A stretch of 64,000 bases of DNA from Hymenopus coronatus (Eukaryota; Arthropoda; Insecta; Mantodea; Hymenopodidae): contig CM060893.1 of NCBI GenBank assembly GCA_030762935.1, positions 11,266,001 through 11,330,000 of the forward strand. The letters are read 5' to 3'. Position 1 is the first letter of the stretch. Every line of letters begins with the position of its first letter. A program made the position numbers and the translations under genes. The notes below the pieces were generated by a model. The model saw nothing but the letters and a program-made list of their open reading frames with translations. It was not told where the DNA came from and searched no databases. Below, in pieces: positions 1 through 11,721 of this stretch.

Positions 1-160
1 TGAAGCTATTTGCTCTCTTGCATTCCAGTATTGTGATATTATCAACATGTTGACTAAAGATCGGGCAGCAGAGTAGGTGGTTTCCATCCATATGCTCTGT
101 AAGTGTACAGAAAGGACACAGAGGAGATCTCATTATAAAGTTTTTATTTAATTGTTTTGT

Positions 161-308
161 AACTGTTTAAAATTAGACACCATAAATGGTTGTTACATCA
201 CCTAAGTAAAGAAAGTTATGAACAGGAAAGAAATAACTGTTTAAAATTAGGCACCATAAATGGTGGTTACATCACCTAAGTATAGAAAGTTATGAACAAG
301 AAAGAAAA
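161..308. repeat. Tandem duplication, 74-bp unit x2
   Basis: Two adjacent direct copies (161-234 and 235-308) both begin aactgtttaaaattag and both contain catcacctaagta followed by gaaagttatgaaca. They differ at a handful of positions. No coding content was seen in either copy. Confidence 0.85.
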
Positions 309-1629
309 TGAAATGATCCGCGAGGCCTCCAATACTCTAATACCATCGAGATGCAAGAAAACAAGAGTTGAGCCAGGCAAGACTGGATAGGAAAGGTAAA
401 AGAGGGGATCTGATATGTGGAAAGGAAGAAATATCAGTCCAGGTTAATAACTCACCAAGCTGATCAGTGCTTATTGGCGAGCAGCCCTTATAGTTTATCA
501 CATAATTTTGTTTAGATCCATTCCATTTTCAAATTATAGAAGCAACTAAAGGGTCTCCTTTCTATTATAACAAAATTGATATGCGATTACTAACAGCTGC
601 ACTGCGTGAAGGTGAGGGATGGGACATAAGGCTTTCTGTCCAGGTTAGTTCCTTTAAGCCCTCAGTTAATTATTAAAGGAATTAAAGCGTCTCTTCCCTG
701 TTAGTAATAAAAAGTCTTTCTGCAGCAAAATGGGTAAATATAAAACCATGTCAATGTCAGCATGGGTTACTTCAAAACAAGAGGATAGATAAATTGTATG
801 GATTTCTAAGCAAGATAGAATGAAAACAGTTTTTGAAACTTCAAGTTCAATTGAAAACAATGAGCTCCAAACATATTAGTTATGAAGTTGAGCAATATTA
901 ATTTATTAAAGGGAAATTTATGGTTAGATTGCTGCCAGAATCCACTTTATCTCCCTCAAAATTAGAAGAAACAACATTTTTAGGCAAATGGAGACTTAAG
1001 GTATGAGAATAAGCGTTTACTCATAACACAAAGATTGTCAGTTTGTAAGGTGTACAAAAGGAGATGAGCGTTGCTCCTATGTGGAGTTCCAGCAATCAAG
1101 CATGAAGGTGGAAACTTAGCGGTTTTTTAACTCTTTGTAAAATTACAATTAAATCCACCTTCAAATTATATTTCGTTAATAATAAAATTTATTGTAATCC
1201 ATTATTCAACTTATATACAACTGCATCTTAAATATATATTCATATTTCGTAATAATTCAGGAGATGTAGTGCCAACCACCGTAACATTGATGAAAGAAGG
1301 CTACTACAAAATTTGTGCAAACATGTCATTAAAACATATTTTCATGTAACAGGATAATGATTTAAAGGAATTCCTCCAATCTTTGTTGCAAATGTTTGGC
1401 AAAGAAGAAACTAAAGAACATGTTTTGGATTACTTGAGTGTAATGCCATTGAATTAATAGTGGGCAAGTTCCTCTGGCCATTAGGCCCAAAGGAGCATGA
1501 AATACTAATGACCTCCTGAAGTTTTTGAGACAAGAATGTGCAAAAACTAGATACCGAGTGCTTGAAAAGCTTTGGTGAAAATGCCTTTGTATGCAGAACT
1601 GTTCTGAAGGCTGGATTTCAAAATTTATT
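309..1629. other. AT-rich stretch, nothing recognised
   Basis: Only short chance ORFs occur here. I see no transposase, reverse transcriptase, zinc-finger or RNA signature on either strand. It probably holds older repeat DNA because it abuts two transposon fragments. Confidence 0.4.
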
Positions 1630-1857
1630 AAGAGCTCTTAATGTTTCCATATTAGATGTTTTCCCCACATTGTGAGTTCACTGTGTAATGTCGTGGTTTT
1701 GAAATAGGGTCTAGGTTTTGGTTTTGTATCCAAAAGTTATATGCTACTGATGATTTGTGCTGTTTCAAGAATTTAAGATTTCTGAAGTGTTCTTTGGCCC
1801 TGGTTTTTAAACTTCTTTTAGTTTGACCTATGTAAAACTTTTCATAGTCTGTTGAAC
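1630..1857 (-). mobile_element. Penelope-like element fragment (GIY-YIG endonuclease region)
   Basis: Read on the minus strand, this segment encodes FYIGQTKRSLKTR followed by AKEHFRNLK and then a KSSVA block. This matches the GIY-YIG C-terminal endonuclease found downstream of the reverse transcriptase in Penelope-like elements. The frame breaks after about 60 codons and no RT domain is attached, so this is a relic. It directly abuts a mariner fragment at about 1857. Confidence 0.6.
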
Positions 1858-2190
1858 ATCACAATATACAAAATGAGGATCATCTTCAATCATTTTCCTC
1901 ACAGCATCAATGTTTTCTTGGGTCACTGCTGTAGTTGGGCAATCAGAAGTGGTTCATTTTCAAGGAATCCTCCACCCCTTGAAAATTCATGGAACCAATT
2001 TTCAATAGTGGCTCTAAAAACGGAAGCCTCACCAAAAACATGTACTATAGAATACTTAGCATTTCTCTGCATTTAACTGCTGTTTTAGTTATATCATTGC
2101 ATGAAAATTGTGTCAAGGGAGATCCACCATTTGCTGTGTGTCTCAGCAATTCATGCATCTTTACTGACTATGCAGTATGAAATCCTGTGG
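1857..2190 (-). mobile_element. mariner transposase N-terminal fragment
   Basis: On the minus strand, broken frames give blocks resembling the mariner N-terminal helix-turn-helix region, including PTTAVTQENIDAVRKMIEDD. That matches the usual 'TTxENIxxVxxMIxxD' stretch before the second HTH. Stops and frameshifts lie upstream of it, and the DDE catalytic domain is absent. Homology to mariner is inferred from the motif only. Confidence 0.55.
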
Positions 2191-2798
2191 TAGGGGAACT
2201 GTCATGTCAACCTTACAATATAAAAAAACATTGCTCCTTCAAACTAAAATTATCCCTTGTCGCCAGACTTCCAGTCTAAGCTCTGCTAAAAACTTTTAGC
2301 ATAACCCTTGTTGAAGAAAGAGGCTCCATGCATCATGGACGGTCTATGCATTCCAGGCTTGGTCTTTAACTCCTCGTAAACGTAATACAAATTATGTAGT
2401 GCTGTGTGCATGAAACATTTTGTTTTATTATTTTTCCCAGTGGTTAAAAGATTAGAACTGATTCAGTTCCTTGCTGTGAACAGGAAGACCCATTTTGAAT
2501 ATTTGCATTTTTGATCTACTCTGTAAAAATCTATAACTTCCTTCGTTGCTGTTGATGTTCTTGATCTTGATCCTGGCCATTTTTTAGATTGTAGAAGCAA
2601 GTTGCAAGTGTAGGTCAGCAGGTCAGGTTTCATCTATGAAACTGACACATTATCTCACTCTTCTTCATTATCAGATTCCATTCATCTCCATCTGTTAGTA
2701 TTTCTCCTTATATATTTAAAGGCGGTCAAGATATATTGGTGCATCCATTATATTTATAGCTGTATTATTAAGTGAAGCATTTTCTCTGTTAGTAGAAA
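2191..2798. other. AT-rich stretch, nothing recognised
   Basis: No supported gene, terminal repeat or RNA was found on either strand. Confidence 0.35.
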
Positions 2799-2936
2799 TT
2801 AACTAAGGTAATCCCAATCTTAGAATCGGAAGATTCTAAAATGGTTATGAATTATAGGCCGGTGGCCATTCTGTCAACTTCAGCAAAAAATTTGAAAGTA
2901 TACAGTATTACCCCACATTTACATCCTTGATACTTT
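2799..2936 (+). mobile_element. LINE reverse transcriptase fragment
   Basis: The plus strand reads KVIPI, then about nine residues later MNYRPVAILSTSAKNL. This corresponds to the conserved 'KVIPIFK...NYRPISLLPxxSK' segment at the start of non-LTR retrotransposon RT domains. It is only about 45 codons long, so the clade cannot be assigned. Confidence 0.5.
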
Positions 2937-3572
2937 CATGTTTTCCTCTTGTTTACAATACATTTTGTTGTCCCTTCAGATTTCATATGTTCACAGTGTA
3001 TTAAAATTGCACGTTGTGTCTTTGAAATTTTATATTTCCCACCATTTATGTCATGCCAGGCACTTTGAGCAAGAAAGAATTGCAAGTAAAATAGTAACAA
3101 GCAACCAGAAATATTTGAGCAATCTGGTATGAACACAAAACTTCCACAGCTCTTCACAGTCAGAGCCATGCGATGATGTAATCATCCACACTTTGCAATC
3201 TCCAAATATGTTGGTGTTTGACATAGGTTGTCAAATTTTTTCATGTTAACCAGTCTTGTTGCTGCATTTATTTCATCAGAAGTAATTGCTATATCATTAT
3301 AATCTGGTTTAAGATACCATTATTTGCTTTTCAGTCATCTGATATTTATTCATCAGATAAATTACTAATTCAGTTGATAAAGTTGTTAGCATTAGTAGAT
3401 GCAACTAAAGTTATTGCTGGTGATTTGTTATGTTATTTTATATATTTTTCTTATTCAGGTTGAATGACCATTTATTTGACACAATCTCTTTGTTGTTTTG
3501 GTTCATTTTTTTGTTAATCCCTCTTTGTTAATTTTTTATACTTGGAGTTTACATTTCATATTAATCATGAAT
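2937..3572. other. AT-rich stretch, nothing recognised
   Basis: Short overlapping ORFs on both strands resemble no family I know. The segment lies between a LINE fragment and a Tigger relic. Confidence 0.35.
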
Positions 3573-4720
3573 AAAATGTTTTAAAGAAAAACTTTTGCTA
3601 TTGAAGAGAAGCTTCAGATTTTGGAAAAGGTAGATTCTTATCGAGAAACACATGTTGCATTTGCACGTGAATTGCACCTTCCTGTGTCCACCTTAGATAT
3701 GATGGTTGAAAAACTGATTAACAATACTATCCATTGCTTCAAAATGTAGACCAAACTCCAAGAAGCAAAAATATGCAATAATTCAAAATATGAAGAAATG
3801 GTGAAATGCTAATTTTTAAAAAGCAAGAAAAGCAGGCGTCTTTGTTGATGGAGTGCTTTTAGGGGGAAAAGTGCTAAAGGTAGGGAACTGAGAAATTTAA
3901 GTGCATCAAATACTTGGCTCAACAGCTTCAAGAAGAGATACAATGCATTGTATAAAACAGTATGTGAAAAATCAAATGCAGCAAATGAAGAATCTGTGGG
4001 AGAGTGGATTGGTGGAAAACTACAGGAGCTGACAAGGTAATATGAACCCATGGACATCTTCAATTTGGATGAAATTGGACTGCTCTTTAGTATCTTACCC
4101 AGCAGAACATTCGTATTTAAGGGCAAAAAATGCCATGATGGTAAGCATAGCAAAGTGAGGCTTACAGTTTGTTTGGAGCAATGCTGATGCCTCTAAAAAG
4201 CTCTGCACTTTTATGGCAGGAAAAGCTAGAAAGCCTTAGTGTTACAAAAAATGTGAGATCACTGCCAACTTCACACAATCCCAACTATAAAGCTTGGGTG
4301 ATATCCAATCTTTTCCAGTAGCAAGCATGGGATCACAGAATAGATCCTTGCCCATAAGTATACCTGAGAAATGTGCTGTTTAAGTTTCTTCCTGACAACT
4401 GCACCAGTAAACGGACTTGGGGATTATTCACTCCTTTTAGGTCTTTGCAGAAAGAACCTGCTTCAATGAATTTTATGCTTAATGGAAGCTGGGCAGGATC
4501 CAGCATCCTAACATCCTTCAAGGTTACAATCTTGAATGCACTCCGTTTTATAGTCACATCTTGGAAGACTGTAAAGCATTTATGATATCCAACTGCTTCC
4601 TGAAAACAGGGTTTTTTCAAGAACAGCACATAATGTTGCACAGATACCTATCATCTTTTAAGAGAAGTGAAAATGTTTTGACAATTCATATGAACTTGAA
4701 AGACAAATGGAAGAAATAAG
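3573..4720 (+). pseudogene. Tigger/pogo-family transposase relic
   Basis: Plus-strand frames with several stops and shifts give blocks in the order expected for a Tigger transposase. First is a CENP-B-like HTH start (KTFAIEEKLQILEKVD ... FARELHLPVSTL). Next is a DDE-domain stretch containing LDEIGLL, KGKKCHDG and NADASKKL. The last block, VTILNALRFI followed by WKTVKHL, resembles the region after the third catalytic residue. The position of the first catalytic Asp is preserved (D in LDEIGLL), but the reading frame is broken throughout. It is unrelated to the intact ORF at 5624 except at superfamily level. Confidence 0.6.
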
Positions 4721-5623
4721 AGGTGTAAATTGATTTTGGACTATTTTGGTTTGAAGGAGCTCGATTGTTTTTCATCCGATGCAGTTAAATGTTATTTCTG
4801 CACAGCTATTAAACTTTAAATGCTTCAGGCACAGTAAGAAAGTTTATTGCATATTAAATAATTACATAACCATGCTGTAATACATAACCAAATTTAAAAA
4901 ATATTGATGGTGTTGAACAGCAACCCCATATTTTAAAACGTCAATGCCATAGAAAACCAGGATAAAAACTTTTCACAATTTATCAAATCAACATGTTATT
5001 TAAAAGTATTTATAATCAAATATGAGATGTGTTAAAGTTGACTTGAACCAAGCATAATCCTATTTTGTATGTTTCTGAGTTATAAGTATGGTGTTTAACA
5101 CTATCATATAGTACAAAATACTTGTCTCCTAGCCAGTGAACAGATGAAGGTGGTCAATTGCTGATCACTCGAGTATATTCTCTGGAGTAAATAGTGCACT
5201 GTTGATTGGTACTGCCATCCAGTGTCAGTCACATGGCATTCAACATACCCGTCTTCAATGTGTGCTGTTTTTTGGCTGTTAGAAACCTCAAAGTGTTTGT
5301 GGCTCATTTGATCTAAGTTTCTTACATTGTTACACAGAGACTGTGCACATCTCTGTACAAGTAAATTTTAATCCATTATTAACAGAATAAGAATCATAGC
5401 TTTGGCTTCATGTTAGCAATATGTAACGCGTATGAATATTGATTCCGCGAGTGGAAAGTCACTAAAATGTGATATGGGGATATACTGGTCAAACAAGTGG
5501 TGCAATGGCTATCAGTGGATCAGTATTACCCCCTCATGATTTCTCATGGAAAAGTTGAAAACCTTTACTTACTACTGTGTAATAGGCCTAATGAAAGAAA
5601 TTTATTCACAGATGCTGCAAAAT
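4721..5623. other. 5' flank of the transposase-derived gene
   Basis: AT-rich with no gene recognised. A pyrimidine-rich stretch ending ttattcacag (5602-5611), just before the likely start codon at 5624, could be a 3' splice site, which would imply an upstream non-coding exon. No pogo-type terminal inverted repeat was identified. Confidence 0.35.
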
Positions 5624-7462
5624 ATGGTGAGAACCACTACTAAAGCCCAGTGGAGTTCCAATGATCTTACCGAAGCAATAGCTGCTATTAACAATGGAAT
5701 GGGTATTCGAAAGGCATCGAGGACATTCAGCATTCCATTTTCAACACTACGAGGCAGACATAAGTCAGGAATTACTGCACCTGGAAAGTTGGGATGCCAC
5801 GCTGTTTTTACTATTCAACAGGAAAAAGAAATTGTTGACAATATGGTACAGTTATCAAAGTTATTCTATGGAATAACTTACACAGAGCTCCGTCGATTGG
5901 CCTTTGAGTTTGCTGAGAAACTTGGGCTGAAACACCGCTTCAATAAGTTAAAAAGATGTGCTGGAAATTATTGGGTCAGAGGCTTTATGAAACGCAACCC
6001 AACTGTCTCCTTACAAAAGCCAGAGGCTTCCAGTTTAAATAGAATCTGTACATTTAACAAGGAGGAAGTTTCCAAATTTTATAAGAACCTGCAAAAGGTC
6101 TATGAAAAATATAGCTTTCCTCCATCAAGGATCTTTAATCAGGGCGAGACTGGAATCTCCAACGTACATAAGCCATGCAAGGGAGAGAAACCAGTTGGAG
6201 TGGCAACAAGTGGAGAAAGAGGTAGAAATGTGTGTGTCTCATGTGCCATGAGTGCTTCTGGCATATTTGTGCCTCCAATGTTTATATTTCCACAAGAGCA
6301 AATGAATCCTCTCCTTGAAGTAGGTGGCCCTCCTGGAGGATCATACAAATGCACTAAAAATGGATGGATGAATGATGAAGTTTTTGTCACTTGGCTTGAA
6401 CATTTTGCTGCACATGTAAAGCCTTCTCTCACTGACCCTGTACTGCTCATATGTGATAACAACAGAAGTCACATTTCATTGGCAGCATACGAGTTTTGTA
6501 AGCAATCAGGAATCATCATGATCTCCATTCCACCTCACACTTCCCACAAATTACAACCTCTCAATGTTACATTCTATGGACCTCTAAAGACTGCTCTTAA
6601 CAAAGGATGTAGTTTATTTGTAAAAGGACCCAAGCTTTCACCCTCTGGGCAGAAGAGGGTCAATTATGATCTTGCAAGTGTATTTAACAAAGCCTTTATG
6701 AAAGTGGCAACAATGGCCACAGCAGTGACTGGTTTCCAAAAAACAGGCATTCTACCATTGAATCCAAATATCTACACTGAAGAGGACTTTCTGCCTGTGC
6801 AGACTGAAGTCGCTCAAGTGGTTCCTGTAGACAGTCCTATAACTGAACTGCAACAGAAATTTGATGTTATGCCTAAAGAAGTGCCTTCTGCACTTTATGA
6901 TGATGCACATAATATGTTCCAATTTTCTAGTACAAATAGTGGTGCAAATCCTTCTACAACATCTGGAAATGGAGATGCCGCACACACATCCTGGGATCAA
7001 GTTACACTTCAAGATGTATCACCTTTCCAAATTGTAGAGAGTGGAAGAAACCAAAATCGAAGTACAAGAAAACAACATTTTCAGATTTTGACATCAGCAT
7101 CCCAGAAAGTATGTTTAGAGAAAATGTTCAGAAAAAGAAAAATTAGAAACATAAAAGATGTTAAGCAAACAAAGGTACAAAAGAGGTCTAGACCTACAGT
7201 AAAAGGCAAAGACCTAAACAAGACAAAGGAAAGCATTCATCATGCCATCTATTTTGAGAATTCTTCAGAGGAAGACACTCTTGAGAATTTATGTGACAAA
7301 TCTGATGATTTCAGTCATGAAAATGAAGCTTGTTTAGTATGTGGAGAACAAGAAATAAAAACAGAGATATGGTATCGATGTGTGTCATGTGGACAATGGG
7401 CTCATGCTCTCTGTAGTGGGTGGGAATCACCAGTGGGTTATATCTGTGATTTCTGTGAATAA
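5624..7462 (+). CDS. pogo/Tigger-type transposase-derived protein with PHD finger; catalytic triad altered
   Basis: Intact 612-codon ORF from the preferred start MVRTTTKAQW; an open frame extends upstream to an ATG at 5546. Numbering below follows the 5546 ATG. Residues about 35-75 form a psq-type helix-turn-helix (AIAAINNGMGIRKAS ... FSIPFSTLRGR). Residues about 190-405 match the DDE_1 domain common in arthropod Tigger-like transposases (GPPGGSYKCTKNGWM, LLICDNNRSHISL, HTSHKLQPL, FQKTGILPLNP). An acidic/basic linker leads to a C4HC3 PHD finger at about 596-637 (C596, C599, C612, C615, H620, C623, C634, C637). Family members normally show NVDETG and LQPLDV; here the motifs read NQGETG (Gly200) and LQPLNV (Asn340), so two of three catalytic acids are lost and Asp304 remains. 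Nuclear DNA binding is plausible, but transposition activity is not. It may be domesticated or a recently inactivated copy. Confidence 0.85.
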   Translation: MVRTTTKAQWSSNDLTEAIAAINNGMGIRKASRTFSIPFSTLRGRHKSGITAPGKLGCHAVFTIQQEKEIVDNMVQLSKLFYGITYTELRRLAFEFAEKLGLKHRFNKLKRCAGNYWVRGFMKRNPTVSLQKPEASSLNRICTFNKEEVSKFYKNLQKVYEKYSFPPSRIFNQGETGISNVHKPCKGEKPVGVATSGERGRNVCVSCAMSASGIFVPPMFIFPQEQMNPLLEVGGPPGGSYKCTKNGWMNDEVFVTWLEHFAAHVKPSLTDPVLLICDNNRSHISLAAYEFCKQSGIIMISIPPHTSHKLQPLNVTFYGPLKTALNKGCSLFVKGPKLSPSGQKRVNYDLASVFNKAFMKVATMATAVTGFQKTGILPLNPNIYTEEDFLPVQTEVAQVVPVDSPITELQQKFDVMPKEVPSALYDDAHNMFQFSSTNSGANPSTTSGNGDAAHTSWDQVTLQDVSPFQIVESGRNQNRSTRKQHFQILTSASQKVCLEKMFRKRKIRNIKDVKQTKVQKRSRPTVKGKDLNKTKESIHHAIYFENSSEEDTLENLCDKSDDFSHENEACLVCGEQEIKTEIWYRCVSCGQWAHALCSGWESPVGYICDFCE

Positions 7463-7469
7463 TAATAAT

Positions 7470-7475
7470 AATAAA
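7470..7475 (+). promoter_or_regulatory. Candidate polyadenylation signal AATAAA
   Basis: AATAAA lies within 10 nt of the stop codon of the transposase-derived ORF, inside a short run of TAA triplets. It may be used, or it may be chance in AT-rich DNA. Further AATAAA/ATTAAA hexamers occur downstream. Confidence 0.35.
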
Positions 7476-9829
7476 TGGTTTTGTTCTCTGCTAAGCTTCA
7501 GTTTGCATTTCTAATTAGTATCCTTATATGCCCACTGTTTCTTTCATCACTATTAGGTCTATGTAATGTAAAGTTCTGTAACTTCCATAATACTGTGAGA
7601 GGGAAAAATTCCAATTGGTTGCTCTTTTGGTTAACTTTTAATTCTATTATCTAAGTGTCCATTTTCTTAATTTTTTTATAATAAAACGTATCTTTAAATT
7701 CAATTCTTTATTAGCTGTCAATGCACTTTTACAAGCTTCTGACATTGTCAAAGGAGTACAATTCAATATATTAACATGAGTATTGTTGAAAATAATTCAA
7801 TTCAACCTTTAATTTGTGTCAGTTATAATTATGTATATAGCTATGATGTACCTGAGTTTTTCTTTCTCTTATAGTTTTAAAAATGTGTTTCTTAATATGC
7901 ACTTGAAGTATTGCAAACTATTGTATAATATATCAATTTCTTCAAGGCTTTCATCTTGAAGATATTAGATTGAAGTTGTCTTTGTAATTGGTATTACCCT
8001 GCCTAGTTGGCTATTACCAATCAAAAGAATATTTTGATTTCTCCATTACAGTTATATTTCTATTCTCTTTATGTAGCTTGATAGTATTTTGGAGAAACTG
8101 TGCTGTATTTATATTTTAACAATCTTATATAAATATTTCAAATAGTTTACAATTTAGTCATTTTTCCTTTAAATTTAACCTTGCCTCTCCTAAGCAAAAT
8201 TATATAGGCAGAGTAGTGTCTACAGTTAATTTACATGCTCAATATTTGAGGTAAGTATTATAAATAAGAACAAAACATACTATAACAATAATAGGCATTT
8301 GGAAAAGTTTTGTTTATGTAATAAACTACATAATTTATGTATTGATATATTTATCATGAAAATCAACAGATTTGCTTCATCCTATAATTATTTATAAACA
8401 ATAGTTCATTAATATATTGTATATATGTGTCAAGATTACCAAAATACTTTGTTTTGTTTTTAATATTTGTTTTGCAGTTAATTCTGTAGTATTTTAGAAT
8501 TTTGCTTAATTTATTTTAATGTTACTATAAATAAAATGATTTGTAGTCTCTTTTTCTTTCAAGTGAACATTGTAATTTAAGACCTATAATGTTCACATAT
8601 TAAATGATAAAAAAAAAAAAAAAAAAATGTATCTACTGTTTCTTCAGTACTTCTATTATCATTCATCTAATGCACTTCTTCTTCTTCCTCTTCTTCTTCT
8701 CATGCCTTAGCACTATAATTATACTAACATAATCACAGTAGTTACAAGCAATAGTCCAAATTTTAAGCAACCAAAAAAAGGCTTAGAAATTTAAATTGAC
8801 ATGATATCTAAATTGTCACATTGACACACATGATATTAGCTGACTTAGAAGGGAGCATCATCTTTATCCTCACACTGACAACTGTGGCTAAGCAAATGTC
8901 ACAGAGAATACCTTTGATGTGCAACTAAGGAAGAGTTAATTATTACAGGCCCTCTGATTTCATCCATGTTTTCAAAAACCTAATCCCATTTCTTCAAAAT
9001 AGAAAAATGTTAAAGAACAGTTTTTTTTTTTATTTTGGCCAGTTTTAAATTGCTTGTAGCACTTCATGAATATTTTACTAAGAATAGACACCACTTATTT
9101 ATCTTGATACACTCTTAACAACCAAAAAATGAAAATATACATGAAGTTGCATATCTTAGCTTAAAAGATAGTACTTCAGCTATATAATACTGTGAGTTGC
9201 ACCTTTAAGTCTTTCCAAATGCCTGTGTGTCTGTGCGAAAACATCAGAAGGAATTAAATGTTTTTCAAGAACAGCTGTAACAAAGATAATTGATATTCTC
9301 TGTCTTTGTACAGTAGCAGCGATAATCCTGTGCCAGTGACCTCTCTTCATGCATCCAAGAGAGTTTATGCCCAAGCATCACTTATCTTTTGCTGGCTGCT
9401 AGAAGATGACACATGGAGTGCAACATGACTGTATTTCACCACACAGCTTGTACTATTCTTTCATTTCACAAACATTTTACTTACAGGAAAAGAAAAATTT
9501 GGGACAATTGGTTTGTGGCTATTATGTTTGGACATGGATTTTTCTGTTTGTCTAAATGTGGTTTATATAAATGGTAAACGTACAGTTAAAAAAACCAGCA
9601 GAATAAAAATCTAGCATGCTATCATGTGACTCATTGTATTGTTATTCATCAGTAGAATGAAGTCTCCTGTGGGCACAAGATCGTACTGTTCACAGGCAAG
9701 TTCACATTACACTCGTCAGAACTCAAGGCGAATATAAACATTTTAAATATTGTGGTAGCAGTTCGTTTCTTTTCCCTTCCGATATACACCCACCCATGCA
9801 CACTCACACAGACAGAGCTTATCAACAGG
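7476..9829. other. Long AT-rich intergenic stretch with simple repeats
   Basis: No coding or transposon signature was recognised. It contains a poly-A run near 8609-8627 and a CTT/TTC microsatellite near 8678-8700. The first part may be 3' UTR of the preceding gene. Confidence 0.5.
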
Positions 9830-11222
9830 CATTCTAATCATCTAATAAATGTTCAACACCTAGCAGCTCATTATAGTCACCATGTTGTTCTTCCTCCTCT
9901 TCTGTTTCCTCACCTTCACTACTGTCACTGACTGATGGTACTTGTACTATAAAGCTCTATTACATTTTCGAAGATTCCTTCTTTTTCAATGTAATCATTT
10001 CAATTCTTTCCACATGTAGACACACATTCCACTTTTCTTCACTGATACATGCAACTTGTTCACACAAGTGCAAAACATATTGTAATTTGAAAGTCATGTT
10101 ACAACCCATTAATGACGGCTCATGTAAGTTCTATGGGGTTAAGGTCAGGAGAATAGGGTGGTATTGTGAGCACTGCATGGCCATGCTTCACTAAAAGGTT
10201 GTGGATGACATAAGTTTTATGGGTTGGCTTATGTGCCTTAATGAAGCTATAGAACTCTACTTTCAACATTTGCTCTTGAAAGGGCACATTTCTTGATGTA
10301 ATCCATAGCTCTTTTTGTGGAGCTGCATGTAGGAGCCTAATCCAGCTGAACATTATGAAACAAGCATTACCTATTACTAAAACTGATTTGGGAGGCAAAT
10401 TAGGAATTAGTTTCTCAGTTAACTATATTTTGTAATTCCTCTCATAATAGTCTTTAGTTTTTTATTTGACTGAAATACTAAAAAAGCACCAGAAACAGAT
10501 CTCAATTGCCCTCCTGAATGAGTTATAATAACTCTTGGTCCCTTTGCAACAGGTACTAATAAACTGGAGGTGCTCTCATTGCACCAATTATTTGGCCTTG
10601 TGTGGCTGCTATGAAGGTTACATTTCATTTTCATTGATAATCAACTTTCTTTTGCCTCCAAGCATTTTTATGTCAAGCAAATAAGACTCACGCCAATGTC
10701 TCATCTCATGTCTTTCCTGTAGTAAGATCTTATTGTTCCTTGCCGATTTCCACTTGAAACCCATGTCACGTAAGATAGTATTTCAACTTGTATTTCCCCC
10801 CTTTAAAATTAATGGAATCTTTAAGCTTCTGGGGAAAATTTATAACAGTGAGCATAGTTTTCTTCTGAATAAAAAAATAATTATATGCTATCATTATTGA
10901 TTTATAACTATCAAAGTCATCAATGTCTGTGATCCATTTTGGTACATGATTACCTTCGTATTCCAAATGAGGTCCCTTGTTCCTCACACATTTCCTCTTC
11001 TTTAATTTTCTCAGGTACTTTTATTGCTGCATTTGTCCTTTCTTGAACTTTCTTCATGTTGCCAGAAACTGTTTCCCATTTCATGAAGGAATGGACATTA
11101 ACAATCACACTTGTTTGGCTGCGCAGTGTTTTCCCATCAAGTTTGCTTTGAATGGGAGGCATTTTAGGCCAAATAAGGTATATACATGTGCACACAAGAT
11201 ATAAAACACCAATCACCAATAC
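9830..11222 (-). pseudogene. DDE_3 (Tc1/mariner-superfamily) transposase relic
   Basis: Minus-strand frames reproduce a widespread arthropod DDE_3 transposase in order, with shifts between blocks. The N-terminus is SKLDGKTLRSQTSVIVNVHS with a VQERTNAAIKV block (about 11200-10990). A middle block contains INFKGGKYKLK and HGFQVEI (about 10850-10760). Then come LLVPVAKGPRVIITHSGG (about 10560) and PPKSVLVIGNACF (about 10390; family members have 'VLDNA' here). The next block is YSPDLNPIEL (about 10125), and an acidic tail follows near 9850-9930. Almost the whole gene is represented, but frameshifts and stops make it non-functional. Terminal repeats were not located. Confidence 0.75.
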
Positions 11223-11721
11223 AATTTACAATAAGAGTTTCTGAAATTTGTAGAAGCTCAACATGCCGCTACCAAAGCGCTAGGAGATGGATGGATGTTA
11301 CACAATCAAGGCTCTCCATGATATTGGCCATTTCAGTGTACTGCGCAAGACCAAGAATGTAGGTTGGGCAATTGGACTCGAAACGACTGTGCACTTACTC
11401 TTCACCAGCACAGACCCATCCTCCTGGCTGTAATAATTATGTATAGATTGTTATGCAAGATTCCAAACATACTTTACTTTTAATGTATCTGTAAGGTTCC
11501 AAATCTCATAGTGAAATGGGAATAGAATATAAACAGAAATTGTGTGTTGAGGTTACTGAAAAACATAAAAATACAAAACAGACAATGCTTTGTTTTAATT
11601 TGAATTGTTTATTTTATAACATGTATCAAGTGATTAAAACTTCTATTTAAAGGTAGAAGAGGACATTTAACTAACCATTAAATCATTGTATGAGCTGAAC
11701 ATATGTATTATTGTGTTACAG
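11223..11721. other. Upstream intron or flank of ZNF-A
   Basis: This stretch ends in the acceptor ttgtgttacag. The part around 11560-11610 (acaaaacagacaatg and following T-rich DNA) resembles the intron before the equivalent exon of ZNF-C near 53880-53910, so intron homology extends beyond the exon. No 5' acidic exon was found here. Confidence 0.4.

Noticed and set aside
4333..4641. 102-codon minus-strand ORF
   Set aside because: Opposite the Tigger relic; the plus strand carries the recognisable transposase blocks.
6139..6462. 107-codon minus-strand ORF inside the transposase-derived gene
   Set aside because: It is the antisense shadow of the conserved DDE domain and has no homology of its own.
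5624..7462. Active autonomous Tigger transposon
   Set aside because: Two catalytic acids are replaced and no terminal inverted repeats were found flanking the ORF.
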